Origin: Pseudomonas sp. ML2-2023-3 | Lineage (GTDB): Bacteria; Pseudomonadota; Gammaproteobacteria; Pseudomonadales; Pseudomonadaceae | NCBI RefSeq assembly: GCF_037055275.1 | Contig: NZ_CP146343.1 | Coordinates: 196,001 to 260,000 of the forward strand | Direction of reading: 5' to 3' | Length of the DNA: 64,000 nucleotides | Shown: piece by piece, positions 38,652-48,708 of the stretch | How positions within the stretch are numbered: the first letter of the stretch is position 1 | How the letters are laid out: every line of letters starts with the position of its first letter | Made by a program: the position numbers and the translations under genes | Notes under the pieces: generated by a model | Databases searched by the model: none | Seen by the model: only the letters and a program-made list of their open reading frames with translations | What the model was told of the DNA's origin: nothing

Positions 38652-40102
38652 AAGTCTCCCTGATGAAACCCGGTTGCATCATGTTCTTTCACTATCCAAA
38701 ACAGTTCGTGACGCCGAACCGCTTTACGGAAGAATTCATTTTCGCCATAAGGCGATGGCTTTCTACCTGCCAAGAGCTGCTGTATCGACCGCCGCACCCT
38801 GCGCTTGAGCGCGGCCCGGGGTTGCAGGTCATGCATCATGCCCAGCGCCATCGCCTTGTCGCGCTGCTGTTCAAGGGTCAGCGCCAGGCTGCACGGTCGC
38901 AGGCTGAGCGAGGCATCGAACACCGGCGGCAAGGCAATGCCATCACCGCTGTTGCCCATCGGCCAACGATCGTTGTCATGCAGGTGGTTGGCGTAGCCGA
39001 GCACGGTGGACGGCTGCCATTCAAGACCCTCAAGGGCTTCAATCACGGCAGCGTGGGCACAGATATGATCAGGATGAGGGTCGATTGCCGGGTGCGGCAG
39101 CACGATCACTTCAGGGCGAGCGCGAAGGATCAACGCCCGCAAGTCAGCCAGCAGGTTATGCCAGGTCGGGGCGCCGTCCAGATCACCGGGCAGCGGGAAC
39201 GGGTTGAATTGGCGGAACACGCGAATGTCGCTCAAGTCAGCCTCTCGCGAAGCCACGGGTTGATCAGGGGCCGCCTGCATGGCGGGCAATTGCAGGCAAA
39301 AATACCCCAACTGCGCGCAACGGTCTTCAGGCACACCGGCCCAACGCGGCACGACCATGCTGTCCCAGGCGCGCAAGCGGCCTTTGAGTCGGGCTGCGTC
39401 GGCGCGTTCCAGCCCCATCTGCTGATAATGCCCGGCTTCGATTTCACCGGCGGTCAGGGTCACAATCCAGCCTTCCCTGGCCTGACTGTATAGCCCGAAA
39501 GCCGCAAGCTCGGCGTCATCGGCATGGGGAGCGATCACCATCACACGCTGATCGCGGTAATCGGGCTGGCGAAAAACCCACAGCTGCGGCTGACCCATGA
39601 CACGGCAAAAACGACCGCGCACATGCAGTGCGCCATCGACCAGGGCCGAGCCGCAACCGCTGATATTCAGATAGCGCAGGCCATTGACCCCACGCTCGAA
39701 GGTTTGCCTGTCCGCAGAGTCGCTGCCCGACAGTTGTACATACGGATCAAAAAACCGCCCCAGCCAGCCACTTTTGATCGTGATCGCCAGAATCAGGGTT
39801 TCATCGCCATCCAGTATCAGCGGCTGATCAACCCTCAGCTTGTCGCCCTCAAGGCGTACCGCCGGTTGCTCAGCGTCGGCAGCAAAGTTGTACCGGTAAT
39901 CGTCCTGGGCCGAATAGAACAAGTGATCGGCAAACCAGGCTTCGTGGGCTACCCAGCCCAGCACCGCCAACACCGGGACCAGCCACCAGGCCAACAGCAC
40001 ACCGCTGGCAATCAGCACCAGCAGGCCTATCAGCAGGCTAATGCGCTTGTTGCGCCGGTGGCGCTTGAGGAGCTGTTGTTTGCGACTCATGGGCTGGCTC
40101 AT
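38648..40102 (-). CDS. dnpA: PIG-L family de-N-acetylase (DnpA-like)
   Basis: A protein of about 484 residues with an N-terminal membrane helix pair (ISLLIGLLVLIASGVLLAWW region) after a very basic start. A catalytic LmbE/PIG-L domain follows with the zinc motif PHADDAELAAFG and the later HPAIDPHPDH. It would remove acetyl groups from N-acetyl sugars of the LPS core. The P. aeruginosa homologue DnpA is known for affecting fluoroquinolone tolerance. The ATG at 40102 is chosen; a longer frame to 40159 overlaps a REP element and is unlikely, and ATG 40090 is an alternative. Overlaps the GT4 gene start by four bases. Confidence 0.85.
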   Translation of the reverse strand: MSQPMSRKQQLLKRHRRNKRISLLIGLLVLIASGVLLAWWLVPVLAVLGWVAHEAWFADHLFYSAQDDYRYNFAADAEQPAVRLEGDKLRVDQPLILDGDETLILAITIKSGWLGRFFDPYVQLSGSDSADRQTFERGVNGLRYLNISGCGSALVDGALHVRGRFCRVMGQPQLWVFRQPDYRDQRVMVIAPHADDAELAAFGLYSQAREGWIVTLTAGEIEAGHYQQMGLERADAARLKGRLRAWDSMVVPRWAGVPEDRCAQLGYFCLQLPAMQAAPDQPVASREADLSDIRVFRQFNPFPLPGDLDGAPTWHNLLADLRALILRARPEVIVLPHPAIDPHPDHICAHAAVIEALEGLEWQPSTVLGYANHLHDNDRWPMGNSGDGIALPPVFDASLSLRPCSLALTLEQQRDKAMALGMMHDLQPRAALKRRVRRSIQQLLAGRKPSPYGENEFFRKAVRRHELFWIVKEHDATGFHQGDL

Positions 40103-40127
40103 GACTTGGCTCTTGTGATTGAACTCC

Positions 40128-40213
40128 CGCGGGAGCGAGCCTGCTCGCGATGCAGGCACTACGGCATGTCAAAAAAACGCAGTGATACCATCGCGGGCAA
40201 GCCCGCTACCACA
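40128..40213. repeat. Diverged REP pair (inverted)
   Basis: Left copy 40128-40151 (CGCGGGAGCGAGCCTGCTCG...) and inverted right copy 40190-40213 (...GGGCAAGCCCGCTACCACA), between mig-14 and dnpA. Both have several substitutions, so the pair is older than those at 16786 and 50805. It separates the two halves of this minus-strand gene run. Confidence 0.85.
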
Positions 40214-40232
40214 AGGTTTGTATGCGTATGTT

Positions 40233-41129
40233 TCAGACCTTGAACACGGGCACCGGGTTACACCAACGCTCTTTGTACTCACGGTCAGCCCGGCCAAACG
40301 AAAAGCGCAAAGGTTTGTCGACGCTGCGGGCCTGCTCCCAGGCTGACTGGGTATTGATAAAGCTCAACACGCTGCCAGGGCTGAATTCGCGGGTCTGAGG
40401 ATCGACGCCACCATTGACGTACTCCACGCTGATCCACTCCGGGGACTCGGCTCGGTACACCAGCTGAATCGCAATCGGCGCATCATTGAGGAAAATCACC
40501 GAACCGATCAACAGTTCACGCAACAGCTCGATCACTTCGGCCATGCGTTCGGCACCGGTGGCGACAAAACCCCAGCGCCGCAGGAACAAATCGCAATAGA
40601 TGCTCGCCAGCTCAACGCTGGAAAACTCCGAAACCGGGCGCACAACGCCGCCGGCCTCCTCCAGCAAACGCAATTCGCGGCGCTGGTTGTAGCGAAACTT
40701 TTTCGACAATTCTTCGGGCGTGCGGGCCATCGCCAACTGCTCGGCCTGAGGCTTCAAGGTGCTGAAGCGGCCTTCATTGAGCTGTGACAGATAACGCCCG
40801 CGGTGACGCAACGGCGCTTGAGCATCCGCAGCGGCGGGCAGGATCAGTTCGGCATTGCCCAGATCGAACAGGCCTTTTTTACCGTGACGCTTGAGCACAT
40901 CCTTGGACAAGGCAAGGTCGCGCCCCCAGGTCGGGATCGCCGCCTGCAGTTCACCGCCTTGCTCCCAGGCCAGATACCGCACCGGGATACCCGCCAACTG
41001 CGCCAGGCGCTCAACCACCAGCGGATGGGTCGCCACGCTGCCGCCAAAACGCTGCCAGGCACCGGCATAGGTGTCAGCATCCACAACGCTCCAGCCGCGC
41101 TCGCGCCAGCCTTGAAATCGATTGAGCAT
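40233..41129 (-). CDS. Mig-14 family antimicrobial-peptide resistance protein
   Basis: A 298-residue protein matching the Mig-14 family (FGGSVATHPLVVERLAQLAG near the start, KKFRYNQRRELRLLEEAGG in the middle, FSPGSVLSFINTQSAW near the end). It has the GNAT/FemAB-like pattern of such proteins. Salmonella Mig-14 and the Pseudomonas homologue are linked to resistance to cationic peptides, presumably through LPS change; the reaction is not known. Shares one base with the upstream glycosyltransferase gene (TGATG). Confidence 0.9.
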   Translation of the reverse strand: MLNRFQGWRERGWSVVDADTYAGAWQRFGGSVATHPLVVERLAQLAGIPVRYLAWEQGGELQAAIPTWGRDLALSKDVLKRHGKKGLFDLGNAELILPAAADAQAPLRHRGRYLSQLNEGRFSTLKPQAEQLAMARTPEELSKKFRYNQRRELRLLEEAGGVVRPVSEFSSVELASIYCDLFLRRWGFVATGAERMAEVIELLRELLIGSVIFLNDAPIAIQLVYRAESPEWISVEYVNGGVDPQTREFSPGSVLSFINTQSAWEQARSVDKPLRFSFGRADREYKERWCNPVPVFKV

Positions 41130-42259
41130 CAGGACTCCGCAGTCAGGTCGGTGACTTGCGCCAGGCGCCAGAAGGTATCGCGCACTGCTTCATCGCTGAA
41201 GCGCTCATGCAAGCGTTCCAGCATCAGCTCGGCACAGGCCAGGCGCTGCTCGTCATCGAGTCGCGCCAGGTGCTGCAGGCCCTGGGCCAGATGTTCGGCA
41301 TCGCCCAGTGGAAACAGAATACCCACACCCTCGACCACTTCTTTAGCACCGCCACACGCGGTGGCCAGCAACGGCACGCCTGCGGCCATGGCCTCAAGCA
41401 GCACCATGCCGAACGGTTCGTGATCGGAGCTCAGCGCAAACACATCAAACGCCCGGAAATAGCGCCGTGCATCGGGCACCTGACCCAAAAACAGCACCTG
41501 CTCGCCGACCCCGAGTTCATTGGCCAGCTCTTTGAGATCCTGCTCCAGACGGCCCTTGCCCATGATCACCAACTGACTGTCAGCAGGCAGATTGGGCAAC
41601 GCCGTGGCAAAACCGCGAATCAGCGTGGCCTGGTCCTTGTCCGGATGCAGGCGACCGACGTTGCCGACAATAAAACCATCGACCGACAGCCCCAACGCTT
41701 CACGCGCCGGAGTGCCTGACAATTGATCGGCTTGAACGGTATCGATATCGATGCGGTTATAAAGCGTGTTGATTCGACCGGTCGGCCACTTGGGCAGGCA
41801 CTGGCGCATGTCGTCGCGCACAGCATCCGAAACACCGAGCAGGCTCAGGCGCTTGCGAAACAGGTGGGCGAACAGTTTTCGGCTGCGCCGCTTATAGTCG
41901 CCAAAGGCATGATGCACACCGATCACCGGCAAACCGGTGGCCAACAAGGCGATGTAAATCGGCTTGAAGCGGTGGGCAATGCAAAAACTGAAAGGGCGCG
42001 AAGTTGCGATCTTGCGCAGCCTGGCGATGGCGCCCAGCTTCAGGCCACGGATGGCCCTGGAGCTGAACTCCATGAACAGCACTTCATCAGAGCCACAGCC
42101 TGCAGCCACTTCAGGGTCGGCCGCCCCGGTCAGAAAGACCGTGGTGACCTTGTACCCGGTGCCGGAAAACAGGCTGGCGTACTGGCGTGCGCAGTCCAGA
42201 AACGGTCCGTCATAGCCGTGGCAGAACTGCAGCACATGACGCTCAGTCGAGCGATTCAT
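41129..42259 (-). CDS. wapH: Family 4 glycosyltransferase (WapH-like)
   Basis: A 376-residue GT-B enzyme: LQFCHGYDGPFLDCARQYAS at the N terminus, GVHHAFGDYKRRSR in the middle and the donor-binding ALSSDHEPFGMVLLEAMAAG near residue 285. By position, between the carbamoyltransferase and mig-14, it corresponds to P. aeruginosa WapH, thought to add an outer-core glucose. The sugar is not visible from sequence. Its start lies 17 bases inside the upstream carbamoyltransferase gene, and its stop shares a base with mig-14, so all three are translationally coupled. Confidence 0.85.
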   Translation of the reverse strand: MNRSTERHVLQFCHGYDGPFLDCARQYASLFSGTGYKVTTVFLTGAADPEVAAGCGSDEVLFMEFSSRAIRGLKLGAIARLRKIATSRPFSFCIAHRFKPIYIALLATGLPVIGVHHAFGDYKRRSRKLFAHLFRKRLSLLGVSDAVRDDMRQCLPKWPTGRINTLYNRIDIDTVQADQLSGTPAREALGLSVDGFIVGNVGRLHPDKDQATLIRGFATALPNLPADSQLVIMGKGRLEQDLKELANELGVGEQVLFLGQVPDARRYFRAFDVFALSSDHEPFGMVLLEAMAAGVPLLATACGGAKEVVEGVGILFPLGDAEHLAQGLQHLARLDDEQRLACAELMLERLHERFSDEAVRDTFWRLAQVTDLTAES

Positions 42260-44000
42260 AAGTCTCGGCGCCGTCTTTAACTACCAAAATATCTTCCATG
42301 ATCAGGTACTGCAGATCGGAACCGAAGAACATGTTCAGCGCGTCCGTCGGCGAGCAGACCATCGGCTCGCCACGACGGTTGAGCGACGTGTTCAGCGACA
42401 CACCGTTACCGGTCAGCACTTCGAGCGCCTTCATCATGTCGTAGTAACGCGGGTTGTATTCGCGCTTGAGCACCTGGGCACGGGAGGTGCCATCTTCATG
42501 GACAACCTCTGGCACGCGGGTTTTCCACTCGTCCGACACTTCAAAGGTGAAGGTCATGAACGGTGCCGGATGATCGACCTTGATCATCTGCGGACCAACG
42601 GTGTCGAGCATCGACGGGCAGAAAGGCCTCCAGCGCTCGCGGAACTTGATCTGTTCGTTGATACGGTCAGCCACGCCTTCGCTGCTCGGGCAACCGATGA
42701 TCGAACGGCCGCCCAATGCACGCGGACCGAACTCCATGCGGCCCTGGAACCAGGCCACCGGGTTGCCGTCGACCATGATCTTGGCGATCTTCTCCGGAGT
42801 GCCTTCGATCTTGCGATACGCAGGTTTGCCAGGGTGACGGGCACAGGCCGCGATCACATCTTCGTTGCTGTACGCAGGGCCTAGGTAGACGTGTTCCATC
42901 TTCTCGACCGGCACGCCGCGAGCATGGGACACGTAGGCTGCCGCACCCACCGCCGTACCGGCATCGCCGGACGCAGGCTGCACGAACAGCTCCTTGACTT
43001 CAGGACGGGCAATGATCTTCTGGTTCAGCTTCACGTTCAACGCGCAGCCGCCCGCAAAGGCCATCTTGCCGGTCTCCTTGAGGATGTCACCCAGGTAGTG
43101 GTCGATCATTTGCAGCGACAGTTTTTCAAACAGCGCCTGCATGCTGGCCGCGTAGTGGATGTACGGCTCGTCGGCGATATCGCCTTCGCGCTTTGGCCCC
43201 AGCCACTCGATCAGTTTTGGCGAGAAGTAGAACCCCTTGCCTTTTTCTTTGTAGCGACGCAGGCCGATCACGTTGGCGTATTCGGTGTTGATCACCAGCT
43301 CGCCGTTTTCAAACGAGGCCAGACGCGAGAAATCGTATTTGCTGGCGTCGCCGTACGGCGCCATGCCCATGACCTTGAATTCACCGTCCAGCATCTCGAA
43401 ACCGAGGAACTCGGTGATCGCGCCGTACAGGCCGCCCAGGGAGTCAGGATCGAAGAATTCCTTGATCTTGGTGATCTTGCCGTTTTCGCCGTAGCCGAAG
43501 AACGTCGTGGCGTACTCACCCTTACCGTCGATACCCAGGATCGCGGTTTTTTCTTTGAAACCCGAGCAGTGGTAAGCGCTGGAAGCGTGGGCCAGGTGAT
43601 GCTCAACCGGTTCAATCTTGATTTTCTTCGGGTCAAAACCCAGTTGCTCAAGGCAGAACACGATCTTGTTGCGATAGCGCTTGTAGCGACGGTTGCCCAT
43701 CAGGATCGCGTCAAGGGCGCGGTCCGGGGCGTACCAATAGCGCTTGGCGTAGTGCCAGCGCGCCTTGCCGAACAAGCTGATCGGGGCGAACGGGATCGCT
43801 ACCACATCAACGTCGGAAGGTTTGATACCCGCCTGCTCAAGGCAAAATTTTGCGGATTCGTAGGGCATGCGGTTCTTTGCATGCTTATCACGCACGAAGC
43901 GTTCTTCTTCAGCCGCCGCTACCAGCTTGCCGTCGATATAGAGGGCTGCGGAGGGATCATGGCTGAGGGCGCCGGACAGGCCAAGAATCGTCAATGCCAC
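42243..44000 (-). CDS. wapO: Carbamoyltransferase for LPS core heptose (WapO-like)
   Basis: Transfers a carbamoyl group, probably to a core heptose, from carbamoyl phosphate. The 585-residue protein has the NodU/TobZ architecture: an N-terminal Kae1-like domain followed by the C-terminal YrdC-like carbamoyltransferase domain. The former covers about 1-360, with VLGLSG-type start ILGLSGALSHDPSAALY, VEHHLAHASSAYH and GGCALNVKLNQK; the latter has ARGPRALGGRS-like FGPRALGGRSIIGCP. The P. aeruginosa core carries 7-O-carbamoyl heptose, which fits. First gene of the minus-strand run; 270 bases upstream separate it from the divergent interrupted giant gene and hold both promoters. Confidence 0.9.
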   Translation of the reverse strand: MALTILGLSGALSHDPSAALYIDGKLVAAAEEERFVRDKHAKNRMPYESAKFCLEQAGIKPSDVDVVAIPFAPISLFGKARWHYAKRYWYAPDRALDAILMGNRRYKRYRNKIVFCLEQLGFDPKKIKIEPVEHHLAHASSAYHCSGFKEKTAILGIDGKGEYATTFFGYGENGKITKIKEFFDPDSLGGLYGAITEFLGFEMLDGEFKVMGMAPYGDASKYDFSRLASFENGELVINTEYANVIGLRRYKEKGKGFYFSPKLIEWLGPKREGDIADEPYIHYAASMQALFEKLSLQMIDHYLGDILKETGKMAFAGGCALNVKLNQKIIARPEVKELFVQPASGDAGTAVGAAAYVSHARGVPVEKMEHVYLGPAYSNEDVIAACARHPGKPAYRKIEGTPEKIAKIMVDGNPVAWFQGRMEFGPRALGGRSIIGCPSSEGVADRINEQIKFRERWRPFCPSMLDTVGPQMIKVDHPAPFMTFTFEVSDEWKTRVPEVVHEDGTSRAQVLKREYNPRYYDMMKALEVLTGNGVSLNTSLNRRGEPMVCSPTDALNMFFGSDLQYLIMEDILVVKDGAETYESLD

Positions 44001-44270
44001 TGGATTAGCCTCTTTGGAATGCAGGCAGGCGGCGGGCGCCTGAACAAATAATGTGCCCCTCGCCAGGCGAGAAACAGCTAAAGAGCGGGATTATAGCGTA
44101 AAGACACCGCAAATGACCCAGCGCGATTTGCCACGCCCAGCCGCGCCAGGTCTGCTCGTAAAAGACACGGCACTCCAGACATATGTAAGCCCACCCCCAC
44201 CCGCCGTTGGGATTTCCTGTGATCACACCGTCACGTGCGACCCGCACGCTTCACTCAACAGGAAATCAGC

Positions 44271-47200
44271 ATGCCCACCCATCTGGAACACTTCAAAGGC
44301 TGCGAAGCCGAATGGACAAAGTTTTCTGACACTTTCCCGGATCTCGCACTCTCGTTAGACCATCGATTAAGGATGTTTTTCCCACAACTGCCCGTAGAGG
44401 CCTGCACCGACTACCTCTACCTCAATTACGAGCGGGCAGCCGAGCCGTGCCAGTCACCCGTTATCGACAGCCAAACCCTGAGCATGCTGATCGAGCAGTG
44501 CCACCTCACCGGGCAGATGCCGACCTTTGTGCAAAATACAGCCCGCGTTTACAACCATGCCTACACCCTGGCCGAGCAAGATCTGGTCGCAGAGATTACC
44601 GTGCCACAACTCGAAAAATACCTCGAGTTCACCACCCACAGCCTTGAGCTGTGTGTGAGGGATGCTCACCGTGACTACTGGCAAACGCCCCATGAGGACC
44701 TCGACTCCCTCACCCCGAAAAGCTGGCTGTCACGCTTTACCCTGAACCTGATCCTGTCTGAAGCAACCCTGCGCCATGGGGACAGAACCCTCAGCCCGCA
44801 AGCCATGAACGCTATCGATCAGGTGTTCCCCCTGTCTGCACAGCCATCAACGCCAAGCGCCTACGGGTTTTACACGCTGACCTTGCATGGCCGGCCCCCT
44901 CAGCCCGCCTCGCTGTTGCACGGCGTGTTGGTGATCACCACCAAAGATTTGCCGCGGGCTTCTGCCGACCCTCTGGACACGCGCATCGTGCAAGACCAAA
45001 CCCCGCGCACAGTGGTGCTCTACACCCCCAACGCCGGGCTCGAAGCCTTCACCTCACTGGCAGCGCTGACCCAAGAGTTGAGCGCGCGACTCAAGGACGG
45101 GCGTCAGCGGGAGGCGTTACTCGATTGCGTGCTGGCAGAAGAACGTATCGGCGCACAGGCCTTTGAGCAGGTGAACTACAGCCCGGTGCCGGAGCAGCAA
45201 GTAAAGACGTTTTACAGCGAGCAACTGATCGAAAAACAGAAGCGCGACATGCGCCATGCCTGGGCATCCATGCGCACTGATCAGCCAGGCGCCACGCTTG
45301 AGCAACTGGTCGAGATGGTCGATCAGTCCCTGAATTCAAGCCTGCCCATCAAGCCCGCCAGCCTGTTGCGTGCCCGCTATACCCGGCTGCTGGAGATTCA
45401 GCTGCCCGAGTGGCTCAAAACAGCGTCCGAGGCCAACAAGACAAAATGGCGCCTGGCGGTTGAGCGCCTCAACCATGAACGCGCGGCTTCAGAGGCTCCC
45501 GACACCGAGCCCCTGGCAGAAATCGGGCAAATCAACACCCTGCTTGGTTACGCCAGAGCCCGGCTCAAGCAACAGATCAAAGCCGATCACGGCATTGATA
45601 TAGACCCCGACACCGTCTTCATCTCGACTACCGAAGCGCTGCAAACCGGCGCGGTGATTAACCCGATCACCGGCTCCGGATTTGCCGCTGGCGCCAGCGT
45701 GGACCGAACCGGACCTACGATCACCTATAAGACCACCCGACGCAGCCTGAGTGAGTTGGCGCTGTCCAATGTGGGCATATGGGATGTGACATTTGCCCTG
45801 ACGGCTCAGGTCAAGGATGCCCACGGCACCCCCCACCCCATTCTCACCAGCAGCTACCTCAAGACCCTGGTACGCCAGCTCGATATTGGCCAGAGCTACA
45901 AAGCCAGACTCAACCATCTGCTGGTCAACTCCGCCCAGGCACGCTGGCGCAAGGAACATTACGTTGCCCTGCGCGCCGCACAGCTGAACCTGGACCTGTT
46001 GGAAGCCAGCATGGCGGGCACCCTGGGTGCCGAGCAGGCGGCATGGGTTCAGGTGGCACTGGATTACCCCGTTGAAAGCAGCCGCCCGCTGGTCAACGGC
46101 GCGCAGATCAAAGCCCACCTGTTGATGCTGCGCTACAAGCCACTGCCGGGCGCGCTGGTGTTCACCTCCACCGGTTCGACCAACCTCGTGTGCTACTTGC
46201 CAGACGCCCCTGACCAGCGCTGGTTTGCCACTGTGCCTTCGCGCAATGAGCTGGGTCGAGTCCTGTCCCGTGCACATTTACGCACCTACGTCATGCGCCG
46301 CGTGACCACCGCGCAAAAACCGTACATCAAGCCACTGATCGAAGCGGGACTCAGCCAGAGCAACGTTCACTGCAACCGATCAGCCATCACCTGCTGGAGG
46401 CGTCCTACGACACCGAAGCCTTGCATGCCATTCACGAGGCCGACGATCAATCGACTTCCACTTGGGAAAGCAACCTCAATACCGCCAGGGAAACGGCCTT
46501 GACCGTGATTGATGTGGTGTCCTTCGTGCTGCCGACCAAGGTGCTGCTGCCCATTGCATTGGCACGGTTCATCTACCAGATTTATCAGGGCGTCGATGCC
46601 TTGCAACGCGATGAAGGGCACGAAGCCCTGTTGCACTTCATGGAGTCCATCACCCACCTGACTGACGGCGCCTCGGACTTTGCCGGCTCTGCGGTGTTTG
46701 GCAGATCCATCCGCCAACGTGCCAGACAGCCCGCACCAACGCTGAGTCCCGGCGCGGCGAGCCGTCACGCAGCAGCGGGGCTCACGCTGCGCAGAGGTGA
46801 CGAATACGGTTCTGGAATCTATGAGTTCAGCACAACGGGCGCAGGCTCAACTCACCATTACCTCAAAGACCGGCAGGGCAGACTTTACCCCTGCCGGTAC
46901 GACACCCTGGATGAGCGCTGGCGCGTAATGGATGAGCGCAAACCGGATGCGCGCAGCCGCCTCCCGGTTCGCGAGGTATCGGCTGGCATATGGGATGTGG
47001 ACCCGACCACGCCGTTGCTCAAAACCGGGATTGAGCGCGTCATCGAAAGCGCCCGTATCAGCAGCGTCAATCTCGACAGCCTCACCCCTGACGCCCAGGG
47101 CGTCTACCGCGTCAGCCACAACCGGTATATCCAGCAAGACGGCGTGGTGTTTGAGGTGTACAGCGGCTGGCTCGGCCGTCACTGGTATTTGCAACTGCCC

Positions 47201-48559
47201 GCAGGCTCAAGCAGTGGCGTCAGCGGCAGTTACAAGCTGCGCCGTACGGCCGGTTATTGGGAAATCAAACACCGCCTGGCCGACAACACCAAACGCTGGA
47301 GTCCCTTGCTGGGTGATGGCGCCCGTCTACCTGAAGCCGTGCCTGACGTTATCCACAGCCCCTATGATTTGCCATCGGAGTACAAAGGCAGGGTTCAGGA
47401 TCTGGTCAGGAACCACAAAGGTTTACTGGATGCCAACTGGATTTCACCCAATGCAGAGATCACCCGCACCAGCCAGTTTTTTTCGAATTTCAGGCTGCGA
47501 TTACTGGCTGACGCACGGGCTTTCCTGGCCACAAAGCCCGCAAAACCCCGCGTCACTCGCCCCATCGTTCCAGCGGCCACAAGCCCGCAGGACTTGTTCA
47601 AACACCTTTATGAATACACCGACGGCGTCGTAATCGGCGAAGTCCATTCCAATCAGTCAGGCAAAAAACTGCTCACCACCCAAATGAGCAAGCTCGCTGA
47701 GCTTGATGTGAAAGTGCTTTACCTGGAACACCTGCAAACTGATTTTCATCAGACCTTTCTCGACGATTTCTTTAAAACCGGAAAAATGCCGATTGTCCTG
47801 GATGAGTTCCTCAAAGCCCAGGACGCGGGTCACGGGATCAATCCCGCAAGCCCCCACACGTACAGCAAGCTGGTGCGCGAGGCCAGGCGACATGGCATCG
47901 AAGTCATCGCCACTGATTGCGCGGCCAGTTACAACCACAGGGGCCTGCACCCTGAAGCCAGTGGCATGGCCGGCAGTCCTGCCGAGCTTATTCGCTATGA
48001 AATGTTCAGCTACTTTGCGTCACAGGTAATCCGCGCACATCAGGTCAAAACCGGTACCAGAAAATGGATTGCCCTCACCGGCAATACCCACGCCAACACC
48101 TATCAGGGTGTGCCCGGCCTGGCGGAGCTTGAGGGCGCGATTGGCGTGCGGATTTCAGACACGTTCCCCGGCTCCAGCCGTGGGGTTCGCCTGAACATAG
48201 GCGAAGTCGTGCCTACAGATCACACACACCGCGACTTCACCTTCTTGAAGAACGATTACTGGCTGCAAATGGATATTGCCGGCACCAAACCGCAAATACC
48301 CGCGCTGTCCCCGGCCCAGAACAATGAACGGCTCATCGCACCCGGCATGTTCAGGTTTGAAAGCGCCACGCCGGACGGCGCACACCTGATCCATCGAGCG
48401 AGCAACCACGAAATGGTGCACACCCCGGTGCAGACAGATCCTGGCGGCCAGTTTTATATCGAGCGGCCCAACTGGATACCCGTCCACCAGAAACGCTACG
48501 ACCGCCTGCAAGATCTGATACATGACTTGCAGGACATGAACATGACGCAGATGCAGTAA
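44271..48559 (+). pseudogene. Giant DUF6543 toxin-type gene with C-terminal TIKI/ChaN-like domain, frameshifted
   Basis: Two overlapping frames together encode one DUF6543-family toxin-like protein. Frame 1 runs from ATG 44271 (AGGAAAT upstream) and would stop at 46502. The family sequence passes into the +2 frame at about 46370, where GLSQSNVH continues as LQPISHHLLE. Adding one C after GTTCAC restores a 1429-residue protein. Reconstructed parts: an N-terminal module homologous to the intact giant at 20768 (LPEWLKTAS, then DIGQSYKARLNHLL); a hydrophobic helix region (TALTVIDVVSFVLPTKVLL); and a C-terminal domain with GEVHSN, LYLEHLQTDFHQ and TGNTHANTYQG, as in TIKI/ChaN-type domains of membrane-targeted effector toxins. 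The alternative is a sequencing error. Confidence 0.75.
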
Positions 48560-48573
48560 CCCGTCACCTGCGC

Positions 48574-48599
48574 ACGAGGGCGCCCTATATCGCCCTCGT
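48574..48599 (+). terminator. Probable terminator after the interrupted giant gene
   Basis: ACGAGGGCG and CGCCCTCGT pair around CCCTATAT, 14 bases after the stop, followed by TGCCCGGTTTT. The T-tract is displaced by several bases, so efficiency is uncertain. Confidence 0.5.
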
Positions 48600-48708
48600 T
48601 GCCCGGTTTTACTGGATATCCCGCCCTCAGCCGCTAAACTGCGCGCCCTCTGCTAGCATCATCCCGTTGCCCTGGACGGGTCGCGTCACACGGAACCCCG
48701 ATTTGCCC

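Noticed and set aside
40103..40159. Upstream extension of the PIG-L deacetylase to 40159
   Set aside because: The extra 19 codons run through a REP palindrome and lack a ribosome site; the ATG at 40102 gives a normal basic start followed by the membrane helix.
44218..44227. TGTGATCACA palindrome before the interrupted giant gene, as a Vfr/CRP site
   Set aside because: The CRP/Vfr pattern needs six bases between TGTGA and TCACA; here the halves touch. No second half-site at the right distance.
46360..46380. Programmed ribosomal frameshift in the giant gene
   Set aside because: No slippery heptamer, no internal Shine-Dalgarno at a suitable distance and no following pseudoknot that I can see; a plain one-base deletion explains the data.
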